The notes under the pieces are model-generated. The model saw nothing but the letters and a program-made list of their open reading frames with translations, did not search any database and was not told where the DNA came from. Shown here one piece after another: positions 9,501 through 19,715 of a stretch of 64,000 nucleotides of DNA. Within the stretch, counting starts at the first letter, position 1. Each line of letters starts with the position of its first letter. Origin of the DNA: Mercenaria mercenaria (lineage: Eukaryota; Mollusca; Bivalvia; Venerida; Veneridae); NCBI RefSeq assembly GCF_021730395.1, contig NC_069368.1:59711501-59775500 (forward strand), given 5' to 3'. A program made the position numbers and the translations under genes.

Positions 9501-12436
9501 AATGAAATAGGTTATTAAAAGGAAAAGATAATTTAGGGATAATAATAGGGTTAGAGATGAAGGAAGAAGGAAGAGTGGATGGTGCAGAAGATTCAGAGAG
9601 GGAAAAAAATATGAGACGGTAAGGATGGAATATAGATGTAATTTGGTGATGATAAATACAGATAATGATGTAGTCATTCTGTTCTGTCTTAACAGCTGAT
9701 CGCATGATTTGACTTGCTGCAGTATGACTGAGGCCCAATATGGGTGGCAGAATTTGGATCTAATAATAATACTTTAAAAGACTAAAACTTGTTGGAGGAA
9801 AACAAGAGGAAGATGCATAAAATTAGTGGTAGAAATACATGATAAAGGTGATGGAGAGGATATAGAATTAATTGTAATATGTCATATATGTAGTAGGATT
9901 TTTAGGCCACTTTTAACAGCTTGCTGTTTGGTTTACCATAGAGTGCACTGATGTGGCTGAAGTCCCCACTTACAGGTCTGGAGTTTGATCCTAAGTGAGG
10001 ACCTTGGAGTTTCTTACTCCGGTTTACTTAGTGTTTTAAATAAGTACACGATGGACATAATGTTCTTAGTGCTGTAGGGCTAGAGACTAAGGCAGATATT
10101 GAGGGAGAATGAGCAATTGATGAGGATGTCAGAAATTACTTTCCATCAGGGTATGAAACAGGTTAAAAGAATGGTTATGTAGTTCAGAAGGGGATTTAGA
10201 CTGGAATTAAAATGTAGTTATGTGATGAGTGTTTGGTTAAAAACTGAATTTTTTAAGAAGGGAAAGAGAAAGTTGCTGAAGTAGGTTGACTAGGATGGCT
10301 TAGATGAAGTAAGTTTATAGTGCAATAGGTTTTATAGGTAAGGTAATTATTTGATGATAACGATGGTGTTTGCATTGGAGAAGGAATAGACTGGTATGCA
10401 GCAAATATGAATGATGAAAATTGATAAAGGTGACTGTGCGAAAAGATAATGGAATATGCATTTTTAGCTCAACTATTCAAAGAAAAGTCTGAGCTGTTCT
10501 GCTCATCCTGGCCTGGGTGTCGGCGTCACAATTGGTTAAAGTTTTGCATGCAAGTATGTATACCTATCATTTAAAGGCATATAGCTTTGAAACGTTTTTC
10601 ATTTTCTAGGTAATTTACCAACCTCACCTGGTCAAGTCCCATAACTCTGACATGTATTTGGCCCAATTATGCCCCCTTTTGGACTTAGAAAATCCTGGTT
10701 AAAATTTTGCATGCAAGTTACTATTTCCAAAACTAATGCAGTTATTGAATTGAAACTTCACATGTGTCTTTAGGGTTATAAAACTAATTGATACAATCAA
10801 GTCCCATAACTCTGACCTGCATTTTGTCCAAATTATGCCTCCTTTTGGACTTAGAAAATCCTGGTTAAAGTTTTGCATGCAAGTTACTGCAGTACTATCT
10901 CAAAAACTAATATTGCAAATATTATACTGGAACTTCAAAGGTTTCTTCGGGTTTATAAAGCTAGGTCATAGCATCAAGTCCCATAACTCTGTCATGTATT
11001 TTGCAAAATTATGTCCCCTTTTGAACTTAAAACCTTCTGGTTAAAGTTTTGCATGCAAGTAACTTTTTTTTTTTTTTTTTTGTTGGGTTTAACGTCGCAC
11101 CGACACAATTATAGGTCATATGGCGACTTGCATGCAAGTAACTATTTCCAAAACTAATGCAGATACTGGATTGAAACTCTTAAGATATGTTAACATTTAG
11201 GGTAATATTCCTGCTTCTGGGACACCAACTGGAATAGTCCAGGATTGGCTGTCTTACGGACAGCTCTTGTTTAATATATGATTAGGTTGGTAAGATAGGG
11301 TTATGTACGTAACAGTAAATTAGGTAAGGTTATATAATGAAAAACCTTATTATACTACTGCTGACTATAGTAGGAACTGATAGTGTTAATTTTGCCAAAT
11401 GACAGATTACTAAGTTAGCGAAGTAAATAAAAACTTGATATGCTTTGGTAAAAATACAGCTTAGCAATGTTGCTTAGGTAAAAGCAGATCTTGATAAGAA
11501 AAATGAGGCAGGAACTGAAAATTGTAAGGTAACTCTAAGGTAAAGACATTGAGAAGATCAAAACATTGTGGAAGTAATTTAGTTTAAGCTAGGGAAAAAC
11601 TGAATGAGGTAGGTGAAAATTTAGGATACTACTTTGTGTGAAATGCCAGCAAAAGATACAAGTGGTCGGTGAAATAACTTCTTAGTGTTAAGTATCATAT
11701 AAGTTCATTTTATTTGATGGCCTTTGATTGTGAGCTATGAGTCCAAAGACATAAAAATCTGAATTGCCATTGGTCAATTTCAAATTTGTGCTCAGAAGCA
11801 ACCAATCAGATGCTGGCATTTTGAGACTGGTATACAAATTCAGTATTGTAACCTATGGTCATGATAATAATATATTGTTTCTATCAGAGCTTGATTGTTT
11901 CCAGACTAAAATGTTTTATAAAATTAATGCAGAGTTGTGCATGCTTACTTATCACTATATTAGATAATGTAAATTAATCGATATACTACTTGATAGGAAG
12001 TAAAACGGGGCCTCCGCGGCCAAGTGGTTATGGTTGCTGACTTCAAATCACTTGCCCCTCACTGATTTGGGTTCTTGCCTCACTTGGGGCTTAGAATTCT
12101 TCAAGTAAGGAAGCTATCCAGCTGGTTTATGGAAGGTCAGTGGTTCTACCCAGATGTCCGCCTTTGATGAAATAATGCACGGAGGGGCACCTAGGGTCTT
12201 CCTCCACTATCAAAAGCTGGAAAGTCACCATATGACATATGATTGTGTTGGTGTGATATTAAACCCAACAAAAGAAGAAATGAAAGAAAATAAAGCAGGA
12301 CAAACATTTTATTGAACTGTTTCCTGTATACAATTTTTTTTCCTTTAAGGAGACAGATTATGCATTCAGTTATTTTGACAATGGCGAAGGTTATGGTGAC
12401 GATGATGGTGATGATGACGAGGGACCAATCTACTGA
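3447..12436 (+). CDS. DNA-directed RNA polymerase III subunit RPC7 (POLR3G/POLR3GL orthologue), five exons
   Basis: Join of 3447-3563, 5420-5615, 7000-7145, 9351-9488 and 12350-12436, giving 227 aa; vertebrate POLR3G and POLR3GL are about 220 aa. RPC7 belongs to the RPC3-RPC6-RPC7 subcomplex that helps RNA polymerase III open promoters and start transcription of tRNA, 5S and other small RNA genes in the nucleus. The product has the family layout: a Gly/Arg-rich start (MAGRGRGRGK), the QPPPLFP motif ending exon 1, the YEYMLALKQEF and DIERYSDKY motifs in exon 2, DWRRLP across the exon 2/3 junction, a Lys-rich stretch in exon 3, a long Glu/Asp-rich tail in exon 4, and a C-terminus with SYFDNGE followed by acidic residues and GPIY. 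All introns are GT-AG and the phases fit (0, 1, 0, 0). The ATG is the first in frame, just before the conserved N-terminus. Oddity: the end of exon 2 and its donor are duplicated 73 bp downstream. Confidence 0.95.
3640..3945 (-). mobile_element. Old tRNA-headed SINE (family B), minus strand, interrupted by an insertion
   Basis: The minus strand reads from a degraded tRNA-like head (about 3930) to the body near 3640. It contains the family landmarks also seen at 12008 and 33321: CACGGAGGGGC, GGTGGTTCTACCCA and the GCCCCTCA region. It lies in RPC7 intron 1. A 116-bp segment splits it at 3710-3825. Confidence 0.7.
3698..3837 (-). repeat. Short retroposon-like insertion with 12-bp target duplication inside a SINE
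   Basis: The 12-mer GCAGCTGGGTAG occurs at 3698-3709 and 3826-3837 and brackets 116 bp that are not part of the SINE. Removing one 12-mer and the insert restores the continuous SINE body. The insert is the reverse complement of 2636-2727. Confidence 0.65.
3946..4610. repeat. Dispersed repeat fragments including the likely ancestor of the 31-bp minisatellite
   Basis: The segment 3946-4010 (ending in AACTTTTGACCGT...) resembles 21690-21770. The segment 4455-4530 (GAGGGATGACAACTATGAAG, then ATCATAAAATGAGTCATTCC) matches the start of the big minisatellite at 21775-21835, but here has only one 31-bp-like unit. A minus-strand SINE family B head fragment follows at about 4535-4600. Confidence 0.55.
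4611..5419. other. Rest of RPC7 intron 1
   Basis: AT-rich intronic DNA with no further element I can name. It ends in a normal acceptor (TTGTTTACAG) before exon 2. Confidence 0.6.
5420..5615 (+). CDS. RPC7 exon 2
   Basis: Codes for 65 residues plus one base, from TQEFKPVPLAH to ESLSP, and contains the most conserved family block (YEYMLALKQEF, DIERYSDKY). It ends CCCAG|GTATGTC in phase 1. Joining to exon 3 makes the Asp of the conserved DWRRLP motif, which supports this donor over the duplicated one at 5689. Confidence 0.93.
5598..5703 (+). repeat. 73-bp tandem duplication copying the exon 2 end and splice donor
   Basis: CAGAATCTTTGAGCCCAGG plus TATGTCATTC occurs at 5598 and again at 5671, with a similar GC-rich stretch after each (GCCCGATATTTTGGC type). 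The second copy carries a complete potential donor at 5689. Use of it would add 73 nt and change frame. Confidence 0.8.
6083..6352 (-). mobile_element. tRNA-headed SINE (family B), minus strand, RPC7 intron 2
   Basis: On the minus strand it runs from a Leu/Ser-tRNA-like head (GGGGCCTTTGTAGCCGAGAG) through GGTTCAAGGCTCAC (B-box-like) to the tail TGTATCGGTGCAACGTAAAA. Same family as 12008-12275 and 33321-33571. Confidence 0.8.
6660..6852. mobile_element. TTAA-flanked MITE
   Basis: About 185 bp bounded by TTAA at 6660-6663 and 6849-6852, with short inverted ends (CCTTA... and ...TAAAGG). The inner text (TTTGCGACCAGTGCAGACC) is related to the larger MITE at 58995. A diverged reverse-oriented relative lies at 13405-13528. 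TTAA duplications are typical of piggyBac or Kolobok-type elements; assignment is inference. Confidence 0.55.
7000..7145 (+). CDS. RPC7 exon 3
   Basis: Starts after TATTATTAG and begins with two bases of a split Asp codon, then WRRLPAELKVKERKVRKV and a Lys/Arg-rich linker, ending KTLE in phase 0 before GTAAAT. WRRLP is a signature of RPC7 proteins. Confidence 0.92.
7146..7761. other. RPC7 intron 3, first part
   Basis: AT-rich intronic DNA; no named element. It ends in AAAGGGAGGTAATAAAA, a string that also follows the adjacent transposon at its far side. Confidence 0.5.
7762..8906. mobile_element. hAT-like nonautonomous DNA transposon in RPC7 intron 3
   Basis: The ends are inverted: CAGACATCCCAACT at 7762 and AGTTGGGATGTCTG at 8893-8906. 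CAG-starting ends are typical of hAT elements. Inside both ends come CGGGAGATT/GTGGGAGATT-like motifs. The host string AAAGGGAGGTAATAAAA occurs just outside the left end and again about 13 bp outside the right end. A clean 8-bp target duplication is not evident. No transposase frame. Confidence 0.55.
9351..9488 (+). CDS. RPC7 exon 4 (acidic tail)
   Basis: Begins after CGTGTTTCAG and codes for 46 residues, mostly Glu and Asp (EEGGGEKDEDEEEKEED, then EEMYDEDDLEE), ending phase 0 at GTAAGA. RPC7 proteins carry such an acidic C-terminal region. Confidence 0.9.
9489..10460. other. RPC7 intron 4, purine-rich start
   Basis: Purine-rich DNA with stretches that loosely resemble exon 4, e.g. 9560-9630 and 9800-9880 (AAGAGGAAGATGCA...), each broken by stops. 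They may be decayed copies of the exon or only similar in composition. Confidence 0.4.
10461..11272 (+). mobile_element. Helentron-like tandem-repeat element, family 1, in RPC7 intron 4
   Basis: Starts TTTTTAGCTCAACTATTC, has about four units of roughly 165 bp (GGTTAAAGTTTTGCATGCAA at 10534, 10697, 10863, 11039), and ends with inverted GGAATAGT, a hairpin (GCTGTC-TTACG-GACAGC, 11248-11264) and CTCTTGTT. The same plan is seen in the elements at 18684 and 20232. A SINE tail interrupts the last unit. Confidence 0.65.
11049..11143 (-). mobile_element. 5'-truncated SINE tail with 16-bp target duplication
   Basis: TTGCATGCAAGTAACT is repeated at 11049-11064 and 11128-11143. Between lie 63 bp: on the minus strand GTCGCCATATGACC..., then the family B tail GTCGGTGCGACGTTAAACCC, then poly(A). 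This is the expected product of LINE-driven integration with early reverse-transcription stop. Confidence 0.85.
12008..12275 (+). mobile_element. tRNA-headed SINE (family B), plus strand, RPC7 intron 4
   Basis: The head GGGCCTCCGCGGCCAAGTGG is like a Leu/Ser tRNA 5' end. It is followed by GGGTTCTTGCCTCAC (decayed B box), the body GGTCAGTGGTTCTACCCA and GCACGGAGGGGCACC, and the tail TGTGTTGGTGTGATATTAAA plus CCCAACAAAA. No clear target duplication. Confidence 0.85.
12350..12436 (+). CDS. RPC7 exon 5 (C-terminus and stop)
   Basis: Follows TTTTCCTTTAAG and codes for 28 residues, ETDYAFSYFDNGEGYG then DDDGDDDEGPIY, and TGA. The SYFDNGE motif is conserved at the C-terminus of RPC7. Confidence 0.93.
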   Translation, partial: ETDYAFSYFDNGEGYGDDDGDDDEGPIY

Positions 12437-13770
12437 TCCAAAGACTCCCTACAAGAGTTACTGTTGAGAATACAGACTAAGCTGTGTACAAAGCTCTGCA
12501 AACTACCATATGAGAAAGATGATAGGTTACCCATATCTACTTTGCCTTGGATTGTTATGAGGTCATATAATGTCAAGACTTAGTGGTGAAGATTTTGAAA
12601 ATGTTACCTGCTTGAAGACAAGTGGATATATTAACATTGTATGTTTTTTGTTAAACCAGGTTAACTCTGTCTCTGATAGAAAACAAGGGGTAATTTTGTG
12701 TATTTATTAAAAGGCAGAGATATTAAACCGAATATTTGTCCTGTATGGTAAATTAAGACTGAGGAAATTTAGTGAAGAGTGTTAAGACTGCTGTTTGTGT
12801 TATGGGATAGTTTTATGGTGTATTTTATTCTATGAACTTTGATATGAAACTGTCTAATAAGGAAATGACAATTTGTGATGATTTGATCATGTATGCAATT
12901 AACTGAATGTTGTCTTGAATGACAGCAAGGAAAAAAAAACATGATGGTCCTCATACCGGACATATTTTTCTGTAATTCAATAATAAAAGTGAATATGTTT
13001 ATGTGACTGTGGTTGCTGAGACTTTTGGGGATTATTTCATGTGCAGGTAGACATAGAAATTTATGTTGCAAGTAGACATAGAAATTTACGTTGCAAGTAG
13101 ACATAGAAATTTACGTTCGTGTTCATGTGGAAGGCATATTTCATGTGCTGGAAATTGAGGAATAGGGTGGTATGTTACTATGACTTTGTTACTACTTGCA
13201 GTACCCCAGAAACTTTTAGGTAATGTAAGAACCTTGTACTGCATTATGAATTTTTATCTTGGATGACTTAAAGACATCAAGTTTATATTTTAAACTTTAA
13301 TGTTTGAGTACAAGTATAGTGGTTTATATACTCAGCATCATGTTTAATTTTTATGCTTGTTAAATTTGAACACTTATGTATATATAGTATTTTATGTAGT
13401 GTCTTTAAGCCTTACCCTGCTAAATTTCTATAATGAATTTGTCCATCTTTCAATTTGGACAGTACCATTAACTGTTAAAAGGGGTGCTTACCAAAAAAGA
13501 TACTGACTGATAAGGGATAAGTGGTTAACTGAAATATAGTGGTAGCAATTGCGTCGCTGTAAACCCAATGTTTTGAAAAATATGAATTTATATAGACTTA
13601 AACTTTAGTGGCAGGGAGTTTAGGTGTATAGTGCCAATGAAAAATCATGATATGAAAGGAATATTTGCTTATTTCACTGAAAGATTGAAAATTCTCTTGA
13701 CATCTGAGCAATGTTTTGTCTGATGTTGGGTTGATGAAATAATTGTCAGTCTTTTATTGGAATAAACTAA
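12437..13770 (+). other. RPC7 3' UTR and downstream DNA
   Basis: Contains possible poly(A) signals, e.g. AATAAA near 12981. It also contains a threefold 25-bp tandem repeat (AGTAGACATAGAAATTTACG core, 13045-13117) and, at 13405-13528, a diverged TTAA-MITE fragment. The true transcript end cannot be set. Confidence 0.5.
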
Positions 13771-13772
13771 TA

Positions 13773-13987
13773 TACTGTAAAATTGTTTACATGTGTGGTG
13801 TACTAATTTTTGTCGATTTCTTGGTTGCATCTATTCCAGAAAATGTACTTCCAACTAACATGTAAAATTTCAGTTCATCTTATTTTCAACAGATAAAATC
13901 CACAAAATTATGTCTCCACAAACAAATTTTTTTTGGCAAAAAAAGGACTAAATTTGATGCCCATTAAAATTAAATGATTTGACAGTA
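13773..13987. mobile_element. Short MITE, TA target, same end type as 1235-2363
   Basis: Left end TACTGTAAAATTGTTTAC, right end TTAAATGATTTGACAGTA, i.e. inverted TACTGTNAAAT ends with TA borders; 215 bp and no coding sequence. Confidence 0.6.
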
Positions 13988-15000
13988 GTCCATGTAATTG
14001 AATCTGATCTGTATGCTATATACCACAATTGCTTTTGAACCAGTGTTACAAAAGCACTTTAGATATTGTATATTTGCTGATGTTAGTAAACATTTTGCCC
14101 TGTAAGGTGTGACTTGAATGACTTCTTCACTGGATTTGTTACTTGTTGTCATATAGTTAATGCTGTTATTTACATTTGTTGAGAATAAGTATTCTGTTCA
14201 GAGTTATCTGTACTTATTTCACACATATATGACACAGTAATTCTAATGAGTAGTAAGGATATATCTCTCCATACTGACACCAGTGAAAAGCTGACATTCC
14301 TGTAAATGGAATGATTGCCACTGTCCTGATATGTAGAAAATATATGTATGCCAAAGACTTCAGCAAAATCCGTTATAAAAAAATATGCGGTAAGAAGCCA
14401 AAATTTACAAAAACAAATATAAATATCCAATAGAAAAAGTTGTGTTTCAAGAACACAGCCTTTTCAAACCACAACTGTGTGGCAGTGTATGCACATATAT
14501 ATACATGAATGACATGCAGTACAACTTACAATAAGAGACTACCCAATGGAAGGACAAAAATAGGTCTCGCAATACAAATGGTCCATAATAAATACATCAT
14601 AACTTGTTTTATAACAACACGAACAGGAACTGAAAAAAGTAGTCTTAATACGAGAGGTCGATAGATGTGGTCTCTCAAGCAAGCTGGGCTGTATACACAG
14701 AAATTACACAGACACAGTAAAGCATATAAAAAATGAGGACATAACAAGTAAATAAAAGAACACAGTTGAGCACTGCCTTGGAATGGTTATTGGCGAAAAC
14801 ACCACTGGGGAGATAAAATATCTTACCTCCTTGTTAAGCCCCTCTCTTGCCTGGTGAATCTGTAACATATACATTGGTATCTGAAGGCATGGTTTTGTAA
14901 AACTAAACAAGAGTGCAAGAATGTCACAATATACGCCCGTCACAGCAAATTTCTTTACTCTAGCACCTGTATTTGCAAATGGAATTTTAATTTTGTGGTT
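13988..15000. other. Unassigned DNA
   Basis: No exon or element that I can support. The minus-strand frames here have no domain or splice context. Confidence 0.4.
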
Positions 15001-15009
15001 GTTTAGTAA

Positions 15010-15410
15010 TAACTAAGTGTTTTGTTTTTCTAAGTCCACAAAAAAACTCCTTACCAGGTAGAGATACCTTAAAATACACCTAAAATTGGAAAGTAACATC
15101 TATGTTGTACCACAGAAAAGTGGTCTTGGTTTTTCCCTACGGTCAGTTATAAAAAAGTTACAATATAAGTTATTTATAGTAACAACTAAGGGAAGTTAAA
15201 AAAAAAAAAAAAAAAAAAAATCAAAAAAAAAAATTGTAAGTCCTCACAAAAATCTTTACCAGGTAGAGACTGGTCAAAATACACCTCAAAATTGGATGTA
15301 GCATGCATGTTGTACTACAGAAAAGTGGTCTCGATTTTTCCCTACGACTAGTAATGAAAAAGTTACAATATAAGCTATTTATAGTAACAACAAAGGGAAG
15401 TAATTCGAAA
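15010..15410. repeat. Two tandem copies of a ~200-bp module separated by poly(A)
   Basis: Matching blocks run at about 15030-15197 and 15240-15405: ACCAGGTAGAGA..., then AAGTGGTCT...TTTTTCCCTACG, then AAAGTTACAATATAAG, TTATTTATAGTAACAACWAA and GGGAAGT. A 30-bp A-run lies between them. Confidence 0.7.
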
Positions 15411-15418
15411 GAAGGGAA

Positions 15419-16210
15419 CTGCGCATGACACTTCGTCTCATGATGGTGTATAATTGTGTCAAGTTACATCAAAATCTCTCCATGCATGAAGAAGAAATGC
15501 TTCGGACAAAGTCATTCTTGTATCTGACCTTTGGCCTCTAAGTGTGACCTTGACCTTAGACCTAGGGACCTGGTTCTTGCGCATGACACTACGTCTCGTG
15601 GTGGTGAACATTTGTGCCAAGTTATATCAAAATCCCTCTATGCATGAAGAAGAAATGCTCCGGACAAGGTTTTCATTCTTGTATCATTTGACCTCTAAGT
15701 GTGACCTTGACCTTAGACCTAGAGACCTGGTTCTTGCGCATGACACTCCGCCTCATGGTGGTGAACATTTGTGCCAAGTTATATCAAAATCCCTCTATGC
15801 ATGAAGAAGAAATGCTCCGGACAAAGTTTTCATTCTTGTATCCTTTGACCTCTAAGTGTGACCTTGACCTTAGACCTAGGGATCTGGTTCTTGCGCATGA
15901 CACTCCTTCTCATGATGATGAACAATTGTGCCAACTTTCATCAAAATCCCTCTATGCATGAAGAAGATATGGTCCGGACAAAGTCATTCTTGAATTTGAC
16001 CTTTGACCTCTAAGTGTGACCTTGACCTTAGACCTAGGGACCTGGTTCTTGCGCATGACACTCCGTCTCATGATGGTGAACAACTGTGCCAAGTTTCATC
16101 AAAATCCCTTCATGCATGTAGAAGATATGCTCCGGACAAGGTCTGTGGACGCCGCCCGCCCGCCAGGGGCGTTCCCATAATACGTCCCGTTTTTCAAACG
16201 GGCGTATAAA
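15419..16210 (+). mobile_element. Tandem-repeat element, ~157-bp units, with terminal hairpin
   Basis: Four full and one partial unit; the marker CCTCTAAGTGTGACC starts at 15535, 15692, 15849 and 16007 (spacing 157, 157, 158). Downstream comes GACGCCGCCCGCCCGCCAGG and a hairpin CCCGTTT-TTC-AAACGGG at 16186-16202, then CGTATAAAA. Each unit has TGACCTTGA, the complement of a TCAAGGTCA nuclear-receptor half-site. Open frames through the units are a by-product of the repeat. Confidence 0.7.
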
Positions 16211-17020
16211 AATGCTGTAAAAAGCATGCCTAAAGAAACACAAACGTAGCTCTACGTACTCCATGTAAGACATCATTTTACAGTTATCAGAATGGGTGTT
16301 ATGTCCTCTGTTACTTACTCATATCAGACTAGTCCAGCTCGTGACATAATTATCCCTTCCATTTCATTCCAGTCTGATAACGGACCTTCAGGGGAGGTTA
16401 CTAGAATCATGGATTGGCATTAATATCAGACAAGCATGAATTCTGTCACACCTGTTTGGCTTTTGAAGAATGTGTGCACTAAAATATTCTTTCAAAAACA
16501 GTTTTGAAAGGTATGATTTTTTTTTGCGGTACAATTCATTGTTGGGTTGAAAAAAGAAAAATGGGACATTAGGCCATATCATAGTTATATGTGTTAAAAT
16601 TGTAAACAGCAATTCATTTCAGTTTGATTGTGGGCACAAGGAAACAGACTGTCATAAAATCTTTTTAAAGTAACCTGATCCAGTTTAAAAACGTATACAA
16701 CTATTATATAACTTATTAAAACATTTCTTTCCAAGACAGTTTTAAGTTAATTATAAGAAGTCTATCTCATTACATTGATTTATGACATTAAAACAGGAGT
16801 ATATCATTACTAATGAATTAAACTGACATGTAGACAGATATACAGAGGAGTTTCATTATAACAGTAGGATAATGTGCTTCATTGAAAATAAAAATAGATA
16901 CAAACGTAAACAAAGTATTTCCCTTCATTAACTCAGACACACTTAATTTCTACATCTACCCACTCACTATCTAGTTTGTAATGGAGATAGAGGCGTCCTT
17001 AACTAATCATATGAGAAAGA
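16211..17020. other. Unassigned AT-rich DNA
   Basis: Nothing beyond short homopolymers was recognised. Confidence 0.4.
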
Positions 17021-17029
17021 AAGGAAGAA

Positions 17030-17312
17030 GCCAGCCCGCTTTACTCAATAGGGAGAGCGCAGATCTACGGATCTCGGGGTCGTGAGTTTGATCCCCGGGT
17101 GGGGCGTATGTTCTCCGTGACGATTTGATGAAAGACATCGTGTCTAAAATCATTCGTCCTCCACATCTGATTCATGTGGGGAAGTTGGCAGTTACTTGCG
17201 GTGAACAGGTTTGTACTGGCACAGAATCCAGGAACACTGGTAAGGTTAACTGCTTGCCGTTACATAACTGAAATACTGTTGAAAAATGGCGTTAAACCCA
17301 AAAGAAACAGAA
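17030..17312 (+). mobile_element. tRNA-headed SINE (family A)
   Basis: The head AGCCCGCTTTACTCAATAGG, then GGGAGAGCGC and GAGTTTGATCCCCGGG, resembles A and B boxes of a tRNA gene. The body TATGTTCTCCGTGACGATTT is shared with 38101. It ends GAAAAATGGCGTTAAACCCA plus A-rich tail. Possible 8-bp target duplication AAGGAAGA at 17021 and 17314. Confidence 0.85.
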
Positions 17313-17955
17313 CAAGGAAGACTCAACGAACAAGGATGTAAAGTAAATTTCTTTTTCTCAAGGAACAGCAACATCGGTAAAAATGTAGGTATCAAATTAG
17401 AACAAAAAAAGAATTAAAACAAAAGTAATACACTTTACTGAATGGCTTACTAGTCATTACTGAGAACTATTGCCAGATGGCCGAAAGATTGAGGACCAAT
17501 AGATTTGAATATTATTAGACAAGCTATTCAATAAGTATTTTATTACATGACATCAAACATCAATTTTCCCAGTTCCATTTTTAAATTTTTGGCAATTAAA
17601 CTAAGTTATGCTGAATAAAGACTTTTCATATAGCGCAAACTATGGACCAATTATTTATATAAGGGATCGTGCAATAAGTATATCAATAATACAACCGTTT
17701 ACAAGATGTGTACATCTATTCTGTCAAGAAATTTACAATATTTTTTAGAAGATTCGATCATGAAATTAGGCTGTTCTGACGGTCTGTTTAAAAGAAACAT
17801 TTAGTTCCTTACACTAGAACCTTTTTTACTTACTCATCTAACTGCTCAAAGGTAAAGGTAAATTTTATTTACCGTCACCTTGTGAACAATCGACATAAGC
17901 TCTGTAGAGCTTTTTGACAACCCTATTTTAAGAACAGTTAAAACCAATTAAATAA
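17313..17955. other. Unassigned AT-rich DNA
   Basis: No gene or named repeat seen. Confidence 0.4.
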
Positions 17956-17957
17956 AT

Positions 17958-18608
17958 TAGGTGAGCTTTTAGGATCATTGGATGTCCATCGTGCGTCTGT
18001 CCATCTGTTGTCCACAGTTCTTTAAGAACATCTCCTCCCTAATCAATAAGTCAGTTTGGGAGGTCCCCTAGCTTTCAGATTTCTTCAATTTTAGGTAATC
18101 CATGCTGAATTCTGGTTGCAGTGGTAACCAAAAGGAAAAGCTTTAACCTTTGAAATTATATTGCAGATCTGTCGCTTTGGTAACCCTCTACCAAATGCCT
18201 TCAAATCATTCTCTTTCATTAAAAAATATGTCTGCAAGTGGGTTGGCCAGTTTTCATTATATGGTTATATTGAGAACTTTGAAAATCTTCTCTGAAACTG
18301 GTGGCCCGATTTTAAAATATTTTTACAGCAATGTACTTTAAGTGACTATCTTATTATAATAATTAAGTTCCTTCAAATAAAAAGCATGGCCACCAGGAGG
18401 TGGGGCTAGTTTTCCATATATGGCAATATGGAAAACTTTGAAAAACTTCTCTGAAACTGCAGGTTGGATTTGAAAGTAATTTTACAGAAATTATCCTTTG
18501 GTGACCGGCTACTAAATTCCTTCAAATTATTCTGCTTCGTTCTGCCAAAACTATTCAAGCAAGCTGTGTAACTCAGGCAAGCGATCTAAGGCAGTCATGG
18601 CATTCAGG
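17958..18608 (+). mobile_element. Degraded Helentron-like tandem-repeat element
   Basis: Starts near TTAGGTGAGCTTTTAGGATC. It has about 160-bp-spaced internal units (GAACTTTGAAAATCTTCTCT at about 18275 and AAACTTTGAAAAACTTCTCT at about 18433) and ends CAGGCAAGCGATCTAAGGCA, GTCATGGC. It resembles, from memory, a mollusc repeat ending in a hairpin plus TCTTGTTT; here the 3' end is decayed. Confidence 0.45.
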
Positions 18609-18683
18609 TATAAAAAGTATAGAACTTATGATACAAACTTTGATTTAGTATTAATAATGTTGAAATCAATTGAATTAGCAAGA

Positions 18684-19715
18684 TTTTTAGCTCATCTGAT
18701 TTTTTGAAAAAAAATGATGAGTTATTGTCATCACTTGAGCGGTTGTCGGCGTCGGCGTCGGCGTCTGCGTCGGCGTTGCCTGGTTAAGTTTTATGTTTAG
18801 GTCAGCTTTTCTCCTTAACTATCAAAGCTATTGCTTTGAAACTTGGAATACTTGTTCACCATCATAAGCTGACCCTGTATAGCAAGAAACATAACTCCAT
18901 CTTGCTTTTTGCAAGATTTTTGGCCCCTTTTGTACTTAGAAAATATCAGATTTCTTGGTTAAGTTTTATGTTTAGGTCAACTTTTCTCCTAAACTATCAA
19001 AGCTATTGCTTTGAAACTTGGAATACTTGTTCACCATCATAAGCAGACCCTGTACATCAAGAAACATAACTCCATCTTGCTTTTTGCAAGATTTATTGCC
19101 CCTTTTGGACTTAGAAAATCAGTTTTCTTGGTTAAGTTTTATGTTTAGGTCAGCTTTTATCCTAAACTATCAAAGCTATCGCTTTAAAACTTGCAACACT
19201 TGTTCACCATCATAAGTTGACCCTGTACAGCAAGAAACATAACTCCGTCCTGCTTTTTGCAAGATTTATGGCCCCTTTTGGACTTAGAAAATATCAGATT
19301 TCTTGGTTAAGTTTTATGTTTAGGTCAACTTTTTCTCTTAAACTATCAAAGCTATTGCTTTGAAACTTGCAACACTTGTTCACCATCATAAGCTGACCCT
19401 GTACAGCAAGCAACATAACTCCATCCTGCTTTTTGCAATAATTATTGCCCCTTTTGGACTTAGAAAATCATTTTCTTGGTTGAGTATTATGTTTAAGTCA
19501 ACTTTTCTCATAAACTGTCAAAGCTATTGCTTTAAAACTTGCAACAGTTTTTCACCATCATAAGTGGACACTGTACATCAAGAAACATAATTCTATCCTG
19601 CTTTTTGCAAGAATGATGGCCCTTTTTAGACTTAGAAAATCATGGGTAGGACAATATTTCTATTGCACAAAAAAAATCAGATAAGCGTCAGCACCCGCAA
19701 GGCGGTGCTCTTGTT
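18684..19715 (+). mobile_element. Helentron-like tandem-repeat element, family 2, copy 1
   Basis: Starts TTTTTAGCTCATCTGATT. A GTCGGC microsatellite follows (18741-18778), then five ~174-bp units (GGTTAAG markers at 18782, 18957, 19130, 19305, 19479). It ends with the inverted start (AATCAGATAAGCG), a hairpin AGCACC...GGTGCT (19690-19709) and CTTGTT. Frames inside are repeat artefacts, open only because 174 is divisible by three. Confidence 0.75.

Noticed and set aside
9307-9738. 143-aa minus-strand frame rich in Leu, His and Pro
   Set aside because: It is the antisense of the acidic RPC7 exon 4 and its purine-rich intron.
15544-16209. Open frames of 68-86 aa across the 157-bp repeats as genes
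   Set aside because: The frames repeat the same peptide because the DNA is tandemly repeated; no start context or family.
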